Below are positions 35,288 through 45,389 of a stretch of 64,000 bases of DNA, piece after piece. A program made the translations under genes and the position numbers. The notes beneath the pieces are model-generated. The model saw only the letters and a list, made by a program, of their open reading frames with translations, did not search any database and had not been told where the DNA came from. Location of the stretch: contig CM019826.1 of assembly GCA_009763385.1 (NCBI GenBank), positions 64,665,864 through 64,729,863 of the forward strand, read 5' to 3'. This DNA is from Coix lacryma-jobi var. lacryma-jobi. Its lineage: Eukaryota; Streptophyta; Magnoliopsida; Poales; Poaceae. Every line of letters starts with the position of its first letter. Positions within the stretch are counted from its first letter, which is position 1.

Positions 35288-38200
35288 TGTGACGGAACGG
35301 TCCTAATCCCATGGCCCACATGTCCCTGTCAACCTCTGACAGCCGAACTTATGTTCCACATGATCAAGACTGTTCGTCACCGGGCTACATTAGCGCCCGA
35401 TGTCCACAGGATCACTCACCTTTCGGTTATAGCATTTGATACTTTCACAAATAATAGCGGAATAAAGAGCAGAAGATTTAAATAACAATAGTTTTACAAA
35501 CTGGGGTTCCAAATAAACTTAAAGAAATGCGGTTATTACAGACCATGTTCTGACAGTTCAAAGTAGACAACGTAGCGGAATACAACAATATAAAGATACT
35601 TCACCCAGCCCGAGGGTGCACATCTATTCTTCGGCCTCGTTGGCCTCCTCCTGAACGAAGGTCATGCAGCAGGGTGCAAGACACATCGGATACTCAGGCA
35701 TACCTGCAACAGGGGGTAACAAACCCTGAGTACTGGGGTACTCAACAAGACTTACCCGACTAAAGGAAAAGGAAAAGACTCAGGGATGAGAGGCTTAGGG
35801 AAATCAAGGTAAGGCTTAAGCAAGATCAAGTATTTTGCAGAAAAGCATTTTGAAATCCTTGTTTTATTTTTGGAAAGATTCCAGTATTTCTCAATTCTTC
35901 ATTGTTCACGATTCATTTTACCTTTCGAAAACATACCTAGTTGAGAACCACTCTCCGTTGACAGTCAGTGACCAAGTCTCCATAACCGAGGAGCAACGTT
36001 AATCCGGATAAATAATACTCAGCTGAGGATCCCTATCCACACTGCATATGTAGCACCCAAGCTTGCATATGCCAACTCGTCTACCACGATTCCTCCAAGA
36101 TTGGGCCCGGTCCTACGCCACCCGGAAGTACAGTACACCACTCCTATCCAGGTACGACGACCACGTGGGTACATGCTACTTCCGCCATCTCTCCACTCCC
36201 AGTGCGCGGTTGTCGGTCCAATAAAGGATTCCTCGGAGCCAGAGCTTTCCGAAGTATGTGAATAGTTACAAGTCTTGGCCAGCAGGCCCCCATACGGATG
36301 GTCCCTAATTTTTCTGCCAGAACCATACCTTGGTTATATCTCACCCAAGCGTAATAGTCCTGTCAGTTTTTCAACCTTGTCCCGGTCGGTGTCAACTGTT
36401 GAGTCCCGGACTACAACATAACGGCACCGTACGCTCGGACAACCTCTCCTCGCAATTGACTAGGTACTGATCAGATACCTAGCCAATAGCCGGGAGTAAA
36501 GCCAGATTCCCATAAAAAAAATTCTTTAAGTGATCACACTTTTGAAATTGGCATTTTTATTGCAAATCTATTGTATAGCAATGCTAAGCATTTTGCAAAT
36601 AGTTTTTAAACAGGGTAGGGGATCTTTGGTGGAGGTAAAGTGCAAGTAATAGGTCTTCACACAACTCCTATCACCTAATGCAGTAATTTATCTCAAAAGC
36701 ATTTAAGTAAAACTTTTATAAAAGCAAGGAAAGGCTAAATGCACCGGGGCTTGCCTTGAAGAGCAAAGAGGACAGGCTCGGGGTCGGCAGTGTAGGCGTC
36801 GGAGCTCGGGGTTGCTTCGGGAGTAGGTTCGTCGGCGACGGCCTCGACTTTAACACCTTCTCCTTCGGTCACTATACGGATGCAAAGATGTATGCTTATG
36901 AGGATGCTGGCATGAACAAAATGCATAGGACAATCCTAGAGTATAGCTTTTCAAAGCATAGGTGGTTGTTAAAGTGGACATAAAATCACTTATCACTTTT
37001 AAGCAATGTTAGTCAAACCTAGTAAGCAACTTTTATTCAACCTAAGCATAAACATCTCAGGGCATCACAAACATCATAGACCAGATGGGTGGGGGTCTAT
37101 GAACAGCAAACAATCCCAAAAGTCACATCATAGGGCATACAACATGAATCCTAATCACTTTTTCTATTTTTCTTAATTATTTAAAAAGGTCATTTTATGC
37201 AGTTGCTCCAAAAATTACCAAATTAATTCTCATAAGTTTATTATGGTATACATAGATGACAAAACAAATTTCTTATTTTTTTGGAGATCATTAAGGTGCT
37301 CAATTAAATCTAGCCATAAATTAACAAAAGGCACTATTTAACAATTAAAAAATAAATGCCCAAAAATCAACTTATTCCAAAGGGCTTCAAAATTGTACCA
37401 GAGACTTGTCATGGCATAAGAAGCTCACAAAAATTTATCTCATAATTTTTGGAGTTATAAATCGTTTTCAAAAAAAATCTAAAACCATCCATTTCTTAAT
37501 TAAAAAGAAGGATTTTTCATTTTCTAATTCTTGCAGAAAGGTAGAGTTTCTTATTTTTCTAAAATTCTACACAGTGCAAGGAGCATACCATATTTTTCTC
37601 AAGATTTATGGAACAACAGATTAATTCTCACAAAAAAGAGAAAACAGAATACTATTCACAATTTTCCAAAAAGGAAAAAGAGCATTGTGCTCCTTCCCCG
37701 CAGGGCTCGGGCGAATCGCGGCGTGGCGGAAACAGTCGTCCGTCCGAGGCCTGGCTGGGAGGCTCGGGCGAGACGGAAACAATCGTCCGTCCGAGGCCTG
37801 GCTGGGAGGCTCGGGCGAGACGATTGGCTGGGAGGCTCGGGCGAGACGGAAACAATCGTCCGTCCGAGGCCTGGCTGGGAGGCTCGGGCGAGACGGAAAC
37901 AATCGTCCGTCCGAGGCCTGGCTGGGAGGCTCGGGCGAGACGGAAAACGATCGCTTCGTCCGAGGCTTGGCTCGGCGAAGTGGCGAGGATGCGTGTCTGC
38001 TCGAGGCCTGGCTCGAGCGAAACGGGAAACGTGTGCTCGAGGCCTGGCTCGAGCTTTGTGCCGTGAGAGCAGAGACCGGGGGGGCTTCGAGTGCTTACCA
38101 CGGGTCGGAGGCAGGGCTCGGCGGGGCGGAACAAGGGTCGAAGGAGGGAGCTCGACGTTGGCAGTGCTTCGGCGGAGCTTTCTCGGCGGCGAGCGGCGTG

Positions 38201-39676
38201 CCGGCGGCTCTGTCCACCAAAAGAGATCGCCGAGGAGCGGTTAGGAGCGCACCAAGATGAGCAAGAGAGGGCGGGAGTCGGATGGATGAGAAGAAAACCC
38301 ACGGCGACGAATTTCTCTCTTGACCGAGGCGGGGTCGTACGCCGGAGTTGGGGACGGAGCACCTGCGCCGGCGAGAGGAGGGGCGGAGGGGTGAAATTGA
38401 GGAGGGGAAAAACTTTGCGAGGACACGGCGGAGCTTCTGAGCTAGGTGGTTGAGCGGCGGAGGCTCTGGACTGGCCTGGCGACGGTGGCGGAGGGGATGA
38501 GGACCTCTGGCCAGCCGGCGGTTCCTTTTTATAGCCGTGTGCGGGACGGATAAGCGTCGCGTGAAGGCGGATAAGCTTGGCCGAAGCGTGCGCAATCGAT
38601 TGCACGCTGGCAGAAGGACGGGCGTGCGCGCAGGAGACCGGGCGTAAGCTCGCCGGCGTTGAACACGCGGCGGCGGCTTGCTGGGCACTGTGGGGGACGG
38701 GAGAGGAGGTCAGCGCTCGCGTGTGGGTGCGGAATGAGCACGGGGTCAGTGGCGGCAGACTAGTGGCAGGCGAGGAGTGGCCAGTCGCGTGGCGCGCGCA
38801 GCACCGGGGCTCGGCCACGGCCGGGCCCCCCCCCCCCCCTAGTTCTAGGTTGAAGATGAACAGGGCTAGGTCTAGGGTTTGACTTAGAATTGATTTCTGT
38901 CTTTTGCAAAAATACTCCCAAAATTTGAACTGAGCAACAAAAACTCAAAACACCAAAGTTGTGCAGAAAAAGGAAATCTACAACTTTGTCAATATGAACA
39001 TTTTCAAAATCCAAATAGTTTTTGAACTGTATTTGAAATTTGAAAAGGGGACACTTTTGGCATTTGAATGAATTCAAAATTACTTTTGATTTTATATTGA
39101 AACTTGAAAATCTGTAAACACGAAAGTTGTTCCTTTTGTCAAAACCTATAACTTTGCTATTATACACTTTTTCTGAAACTCATTAGTTTTTGAAATAATT
39201 TTGAAAACTAAAAAGGGGACAAAAACTGGAGTCTGAATGAATTTGGAATTACTTCAAACTTTGTACAGAAACTTGAAAATTTGTAAATACCAAAGTTGTT
39301 TCTCTTGACCAGATCTACAACTTTGCTTTTTGGACCAGCTCCAAATTTTGAATAATTTTTGAATTACAAAAGAGAGATAAAATCCAGGGTTTTTCAACAG
39401 GAATTTGAAATCTGATTTTGATTTTGATTAACACAACAAAACTTCAAGACATCGAATTGAACAAGAATTACACAAAGCTAGGCACAGAGGTGAAATTACC
39501 ATTTTGCCCTTATAGGAAGGTTAGGGCTTTTAGGGTTTTTGAAAAGGGGATTGCTACACTCAAAAGGGAACAAATGCAACAAGCATTAAGGCAAACATAA
39601 TGCATGACAAGGATGATTATGACTAATGATGATGATATGTCAGGTTAATTACAGATTAAACACCAGAGGTGTTACA
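35288..39676 (-). repeat. 3' LTR of element F
   Basis: 4389 bp. It includes a TATA box on the minus strand (tataaaaa, plus-strand 38526-38533), a CpG-rich block at about 37690-38520 with a 47-bp tandem repeat, a long C run at 38825-38839, and AT-rich arms. Open frames of up to 388 codons on both strands in the CpG-rich block follow the repeat composition and occur in both LTR copies with frame differences, so they are not taken as genes. Confidence 0.93.
37735..37950. repeat. 47-bp tandem repeat inside the LTR of F
   Basis: The unit is ggctcgggcgagacggaaac followed by aatcgtccgtccgaggcctggctggga. There are three to four full units and one internally shortened unit of about 26 bp, then degenerate gaggcctggctcgag copies to about 38060. 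The same arrangement, including the shortened unit, is at about 47838-48053, so it predates the insertion. The array lies downstream of the TATA box in element sense, in the transcribed part of the LTR. Confidence 0.9.
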
Positions 39677-39692
39677 ACCCTCCCCCCTAAAA
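39677..39692 (-). other. Polypurine tract of element F
   Basis: The minus strand reads attttaggggggaggg directly before the LTR start tgtaac, the position and composition expected of the plus-strand primer of a Gypsy element. Confidence 0.85.
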
Positions 39693-39747
39693 TGAATCTC
39701 GCCCTGAGATTCTGCGTCTTAAAAAGAACAAGGGGAAAACCTTACAT

Positions 39748-42700
39748 CTACAGAGTATTGAGAAAGTCGGGATAGTTCTTTGCCAAGAAGTCTTCGGATT
39801 CCCAGGTGGCTTCTTCTTCAGAGTGTTTGTTCCACTGGATCTTGTACCATCTTGTGGTAGTTCTTCGGGTGACACGGTCCTTGTGGTCCAACACGCGAAC
39901 GGGATACTCAGAGTACGACAGATCAGGTTCTAACTCAACACCTTCAATTTCCACCACATGCTCAGGCACTCGGAGACACTTCTTGAGTTGTGAGACGTGA
40001 AACACGTTATGAACTACTGAAAGATGATCGGGCAAACTCAGCTTGTAAGCTACCTTGCCACAACGATCCAGAATCTCAAACGGACCAATGTAGCGGGGTG
40101 CTAACTTTCCTTTGGCTCCAAAACGAGTGACTCCTTTGGTGGGTGAGACCTTCAGGTACACATAATCCCCGATCTCGAACTGCAGAGGTCGACGTCTCTT
40201 GTCAGCATAATTTTTTTGTCGAGATTGTGCAATCTTCATGTTCTCTTGTATTTGCTTGACTTTCTCTTCCATATCTTTTACTAGGTCAACCCCAAAGAAT
40301 TCCCTTTCTCCGGGTTCAGACCAACTGAGAGGTGTACGACAACGGCGGCCGTACAGTGCTTCAAAGGGTGCCATTTTGATGCTTTCTTGATAACTGTTAT
40401 TATACGAGAATTCTGCCAAGGGCAAACAGTTATCCCACGTATCTGCAAAGGTGAGCACGCAGGCTCTCAACATATCCTCTATCACTTGGTTGACTCGCTC
40501 AGTTTGTCCATCCGTTTGTGGATGATATGCTGTGCTATGCAGCAGCCTGGTCCCAAGTGAGGTATGGAACGCTTTCCAGAACCTTGCGACAAACTGAGTA
40601 CCACGATCAGAGATAATGCTCTTGGGTATGCCATGGAGTTTCACTATGTGGTTCTTGTACAAAGTGGCATATGTGGGGGGCGGTGTAGCTGGTCTTGACT
40701 GGTAGGAAATGAGCTTGCTTAGTGAGGCGATCCACGATCACCCAGATGGAATCATAACCTTTTTGTGTCTTGGGTAGCCCATTTATGAAATCCATACTGA
40801 TATCGTCCCACTTCCAGGCAGGTACAAACAAAGGTTGCAACTCTCCTCCGGGCTTCATGTGCACGGCTTTGACTTTCTGGCAAGTATCACAGCGAGCGAC
40901 ATATCGGGCGATCTCAATCTTCATCTTTGTCCACCAGAATCTCTGCCTCAGATCCTGGTACATCTTGTTGCTGCCGGGGTGGATGGAGAATCTAGACAAG
41001 TGTGCTTCATTAAGGATTAACTGTCTCAACTCAGGCACTTTAGGAACTACGAGACGATTCTTGAACCAAACCACTCCTTCTTCATCAATCCTGAAACAAT
41101 CAGCTTCTCCGGCTCGGACCTTTTCGACGATGTGCTTGATTCCAGGGTTATCTTTCTGTGCAGCAATGACCTGTTCTTTGATAGGGGTTTCAATCCTGAT
41201 ATTACTCAGAATTCCTTGCGGAACCATTTCAATACCCAGCTTTTCTAGTTCATAGCATAGGGATGACTCATAGGATTGCTTTACCAGAGAGTTGCAATAT
41301 GACTTGCGACTGAGTGCATCAGCGACCACATTCGCCTTTCCTGGATAGTAATGCACTTCGATATCATAGTCCTTAATCAACTCAAGCCATCTTCTCTGTC
41401 TCATATTCAGCTCTTCTTGAGTGAAGATATACTTCAGGCTTTTGTGATCTGTGTACACATTGCATGTACTGCCCAACAAATAATGACGCCAGATTTTTAA
41501 GGCATGCACCACTGCTGCTAACTCAAGATCATGAGTTGGATAATTTTCCTCATGTCGCTTAAGCAGTCGTGAGGCATAAGCAATCACTCGACCCTCTTGC
41601 ATCAAAACACAGCCCAAACCAGTACCAGATGCATCACAGTAGACATCAAAGGGCTTTTCGACGTTCGGCTGGGCTAGCACTGGTGACGTGGTTAACAGTT
41701 TCTTCAATGCTTGAAAGGCTTGCTCACAAGCTGGTGACCAGACAAACTTCACAGAATTCTTTAACAACTCGGTGATAGGCTTGGCGATCCTGGAGAAATC
41801 CGGGATGAACCAGCGATAATATCCAGCCATTCCCATGAAACTGTGGACTTTGTGAACAGTGGTAGGTGGCTTCCAATCCAGAATGTCTGCCACCTTTCCG
41901 GGATCGACTGACACACCTTCAGCGGATAGGACATGACCAAGGAACTGTATCTGATCTAACCAGAACTCACATTTACTGAACTTGGCATATAGCTGGTGAT
42001 CTCTGAGGCGGGTTAGTACGACACGAAGATGATTGGCATGCTCTTCGGAGGTCTTTGAGTAGACGAGAATGTCGTCAATGAACACGACCACAAATTTATC
42101 AAGCTCTGGCATGAAAACAGAGTTCATGAGGTACATGAAGTGGGCAGGGGCATTGGTCAAACCGAAGGACATGACCAAGAACTCATATAGGCCGTATCTA
42201 GTGGTGAAAGCGGTTTTAGGAATGTCTTCGGGACGTATTTTAATTTGGTGGTAGCCAGATCTGAGGTCAATCTTGGAGAACACTCTGGCTTCAGCTAGTT
42301 GATCAAAAAGAAGATCAATGCGAGGCAAAGGATATTTGTTTTTGATGGTGACTTCATTGAGTGGGCGATAATCAACACATAGCCTGAGACTCTTGTCTTT
42401 CTTCTTTACAAAGATTGCAGGACAACCCCAAGGAGACGAGCTTGGGCGAATGAAGCCCTTGTCCAACAAATCTTGTAACTGAGTTTTCAGCTCTGCCAAC
42501 TCTCTAGGAGGCATTCGATAAGCTCTGCGGGATATAGGAGCAGTCCCGGGCTTTAGCTCTATGGCAAACTCAACATCACGATCAGGAGGCAGACCAGGTA
42601 AGTCCTCTGGAAAAACATCAGGAAATTCACAGACCACGGGGATGTCCCTGGTCTCCAGAATATAGGTGGTATTCAACTGTGTGGCTGCTGGTTTTTGAGG

Positions 42701-43032
42701 TATTGGGAGTTGGAGAAGGAGTTTGGAGGTACTGTTAGGAATGTCCACTCTCACAACCCTATTCAGGATGTCAATCATGGCCTTATACTGGCACATCCAA
42801 TTCATGCCTAGAATGACATCTATCTCCTGATCACGTAACACTATCATGGTGGTAGAAAATACATGTTCCCCCAACATCACTGGTATATTGCGAACCACTT
42901 CCTTAGTACTTATACGCCCTCCAGGCGAAAATATACAGAAACTTTCTTGTAATTCCCCAATTGATATCTCATGCTTAGTGACAAATGTATGACTGATGAA
43001 GGAATGCAATGCACCAGAATCAAACAAACACA
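39748..43032 (-). pseudogene. pol: Pol of element F: protease, RT, RNase H, integrase, chromodomain; frameshifted
   Basis: Minus strand, in order: protease with LFDSGALHSFIS; RT with FSKIDLRSGYHQI and FIDDILVYSK; RNase H with YCDASGTGLG and YTDHKSLKY; integrase zinc region (H-H then CDTCQK), first Asp in ISMDFINGLP, later SDRGTQF and QTDGQTERVNQ; then a C-terminal chromodomain (RWYKIQWNKHSEEEATWE) ending FLNTL at 39748. A frame change at the G run 40675-40680 (plus strand) splits the integrase between its first and second catalytic Asp. Another near 43020-43035 separates it from gag. Chromodomains of such integrases bind histone H3 methylated at lysine 9 and steer insertion to heterochromatin. 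Confidence 0.92.
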
Positions 43033-44219
43033 ACTGCAGGATGATTGGCAACGGGAAACCTACCGATCATGACGGGTTCTCCTTCTGGGATGTCACTGAC
43101 GGTGGTGTAGTAGACTTGCCCGTGTTTCTTGACAAACTTGCCCTTCTGAACGTGCTGCTGCGGGGCACGGTACTGCTGCTGCTGCTGAGACCCTCCAGGA
43201 CCCTTCTGAGCGCTCTGAGCATACCTCTTGGGCTTTGGGCACTCACGAGACCAGTGGCCAAGTTGGCCGCAGTTGTAGCAGGGATGATTGTAGGCTGTTT
43301 GCGGGGTGGTGATACAAACACCTGGGGCATTCGGCTGCGTGGCACTCTGCTAATTGGCGTTGTGGGTGGTAGCCGCAGTACGGACGACCACTTGTTGGTG
43401 AGGGTAAGGTGGGCGATTGTGGTGGTGGCTGGGGTGATAGATGACTCTCTGGCGTTTGTGACTGCCAGAGAGGCTGCTTGATCCTGCTTTCTTCTTCTTC
43501 TCCTCCTCTTGGTACTGGCGATTGCTTTCCTCAAAAGCGACAGCCCGGTCAACGGCATCATGATACGAACCGGTCAGGTTATTGGACATACTTCTGCGGA
43601 TCTTGGGGTGCAGTCCCCTGAGGAAACAGTCTCTCTTCTTCTCGTCCGTGTTGACGTATTCCGAGGCATACTGGCTAAGGTGGTTGAACTGACCCACATA
43701 CTGCATGACTGTGGAGTCTTTCTGTTGAAGAGCCAAAAACTGATCAAGCTTCATTTTCATCAATCCGGAAGGGATGTGATGAGCACGGAAAGCAGTGCGG
43801 AACTCCTCCCAGGTCAACTGATGACCTTCTGGCTAGGCAGCCAACAGATTAGCATACCAAGCACTTGCGGGACCACGAAGCTGCTGCGAAGCAAACCGGG
43901 GCTTCTGGATGTCGGTGCAGTGGATAAGACTAAACTTCTGCTCCATGGTGCGGAGCCAATCATCAGCTTCGAGGGGTTCATCGGCCTTGGTGAAGACCGG
44001 TGGACGGGTTTCCATGAACTCCACATAGGTTGCCTCGTTGTTGTTATGCTGGCGACCACGGTGACCATTATTCTGCTGTTGGCCCTGGTTTCTAGCCATG
44101 AGGTCAGCAGCGGCCGCTAGGGCTACGATGGCATCTGCTAGCGTAGCAGGTATAGGTGGAGGATTTGGAAGGGTGACACCCTCAGAACCTCCAGCTCCAG
44201 TGCGAGTGTTCACAGGCAT
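43033..44219 (-). pseudogene. gag: Gag of element F with two in-frame stops
   Basis: Likely start is the ATG at 44219 (MPVNTRTGAGGSEG). The retrotransposon gag core (DWLRTMEQKF, WEEFRTAF, KRDCFLRGLHPKIR) is followed by a basic linker and one CCHC knuckle, CYNCGQLGHWSREC, near 43265-43300. TAG codons at 43833-43835 and 43350-43352 interrupt it, and it runs out of frame with the protease near 43020-43035. Both stops are one C-to-T step from CAG. The gene lies 234 bases downstream of the extra ORF at 44454-45059. Confidence 0.88.
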
Positions 44220-44453
44220 CTGTTTAAGCAACTTGGAACTTAGCATCCAAAGATTAAGTTCTGAAACAACTGACTGAGAAACTTCATTGATTCTAAGGTA
44301 GATGATGGATACAGATGACTGACAGGTGGCAACTGACTGATAAGGGGAAAAGGTACGAAAGAAAGATACAGACTCAACTTAACAAACTACAGACTAGCGC
44401 CCCCAAACCTAGACTAAGGTTTTAGGTAAGCGGGTGGTACAGACACGACGAGA

Positions 44454-45059
44454 CTAGTCTTCATTGATGATGATCATGTCGTCGTCGTCGTCTTCCTCGA
44501 GGATGAGCTCAGGCTCAACCTCCTCGTCCTCGTCTTCGGTGTGGATGTCTTCGGCAGGTTCAATCTCCTCATTCAAGCTTGGCTCCTGCTCCACGTCCGG
44601 TTCTTCCACTACTCCGTCCTCAGGATCCTCGACATCCGGGGGTACCATGGGGTGGAGTTGGTTGTACAACTGGTGTACCTCCTCATGAAGCATGTCGTTG
44701 AACTGCTCGATCTGAATGGTGTACATCCGCAGTCCGTGGAGCTCGGCTCTGGTGACGTCTTCACGAACCCAAGTAGCATTGCGCTGCTCGATGGCGCGGA
44801 TCGTGTTCTGGTTGGCCTGCTCCAGGGAGGCTCGGGCCTCATAGAACTCCAGACGTGAGTGGTAGAAGTCATGCTCCAAGTTCTCTAGCTCAGCCTTCAG
44901 GTTCCTGATCTCCTCTTTCAGGTGCTTGCGGGTGCGGCGGGGAAAGTGACGACTGTTGGAAGATTCTCCAGTCTCCTCCCCAGCGCGTGGTGCCAGCTGG
45001 TGGCGTGGGACACCATGCGGTCCAGTCGACTTGTGGGCGGTCAGCTTGATGCGAGCCAT
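44454..45059 (-). CDS. Extra ORF upstream of gag in chromovirus F, histone-H3-tail-like N terminus
   Basis: 201 codons, intact, on the element's sense strand between the primer site and gag. The first ~25 residues (MARIKLTAHKSTG, then VPRHQLA) align with the N terminus of histone H3: by hand 16 of 25 aligned residues including Met are identical with one single-residue insertion, and the lysines equivalent to H3 K4 and K9 are kept while K14, K18 and K23 are not. Residues about 45-130 are a probable coiled coil (HLKEEIRNLKAELENLEHDF). Residues about 140-201 form a very acidic tail (EEDDDDDMIIINED). No histone fold, zinc knuckle or enzyme motif is present. Extra ORFs of unknown function are known in several plant Gypsy lineages. 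Function not known; chromatin mimicry is inference. Confidence 0.8.
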   Translation of the reverse strand: MARIKLTAHKSTGPHGVPRHQLAPRAGEETGESSNSRHFPRRTRKHLKEEIRNLKAELENLEHDFYHSRLEFYEARASLEQANQNTIRAIEQRNATWVREDVTRAELHGLRMYTIQIEQFNDMLHEEVHQLYNQLHPMVPPDVEDPEDGVVEEPDVEQEPSLNEEIEPAEDIHTEDEDEEVEPELILEEDDDDDMIIINED

Positions 45060-45371
45060 GTCTGGATAAGAGAAGATGGATGAGAAAGGCTAGCAAGAAC
45101 AGGTAAAGGCATACTATCCCAACGAACTTAGAGAGGAAGTTATTATCTAGCTTAGGTGAATATGTCATGATGCATGAATCGTTCCTACGGAACAAGGCAA
45201 TGCAAGATACATAACATATATAGGGCTTAAACATGTTGTCTCGCTACTAGTGTTGCCAATAGAAGACAAGATGAGAAAAGCAGTTTGGACTCAAAGTAGT
45301 CAAGTTTAATTTGTTTGGACTCAAAAATCTTTTGAAGTTTTCGCAAAACAAACACTGCAACGTTAAAGCGA

Positions 45372-45387
45372 GATGCTTTGATACCAA
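45372..45387 (-). other. Primer binding site of element F
   Basis: The minus strand reads ttggtatcaaagcatc, two bases inside the right LTR edge, close to the complement of initiator methionine tRNA (tggtatcagagc) with one substitution. It marks the right LTR as the 5' LTR. Confidence 0.85.
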
Positions 45388-45389
45388 TC

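Noticed and set aside
36735..36983. Short ORFs on both strands repeated identically at 46837-47085
   Set aside because: They lie in the paired LTRs of F and are duplicated with them; no start context or domain supports a gene.
37652..38818. 388-codon minus-strand ORF and other long ORFs on both strands in the CpG-rich LTR of F
   Set aside because: They follow the 47-bp repeat and high GC, occur in all frames, and the equivalent frames break between the two LTR copies (the counterpart near 47759-48466 is only 235 codons). No domain recognised.
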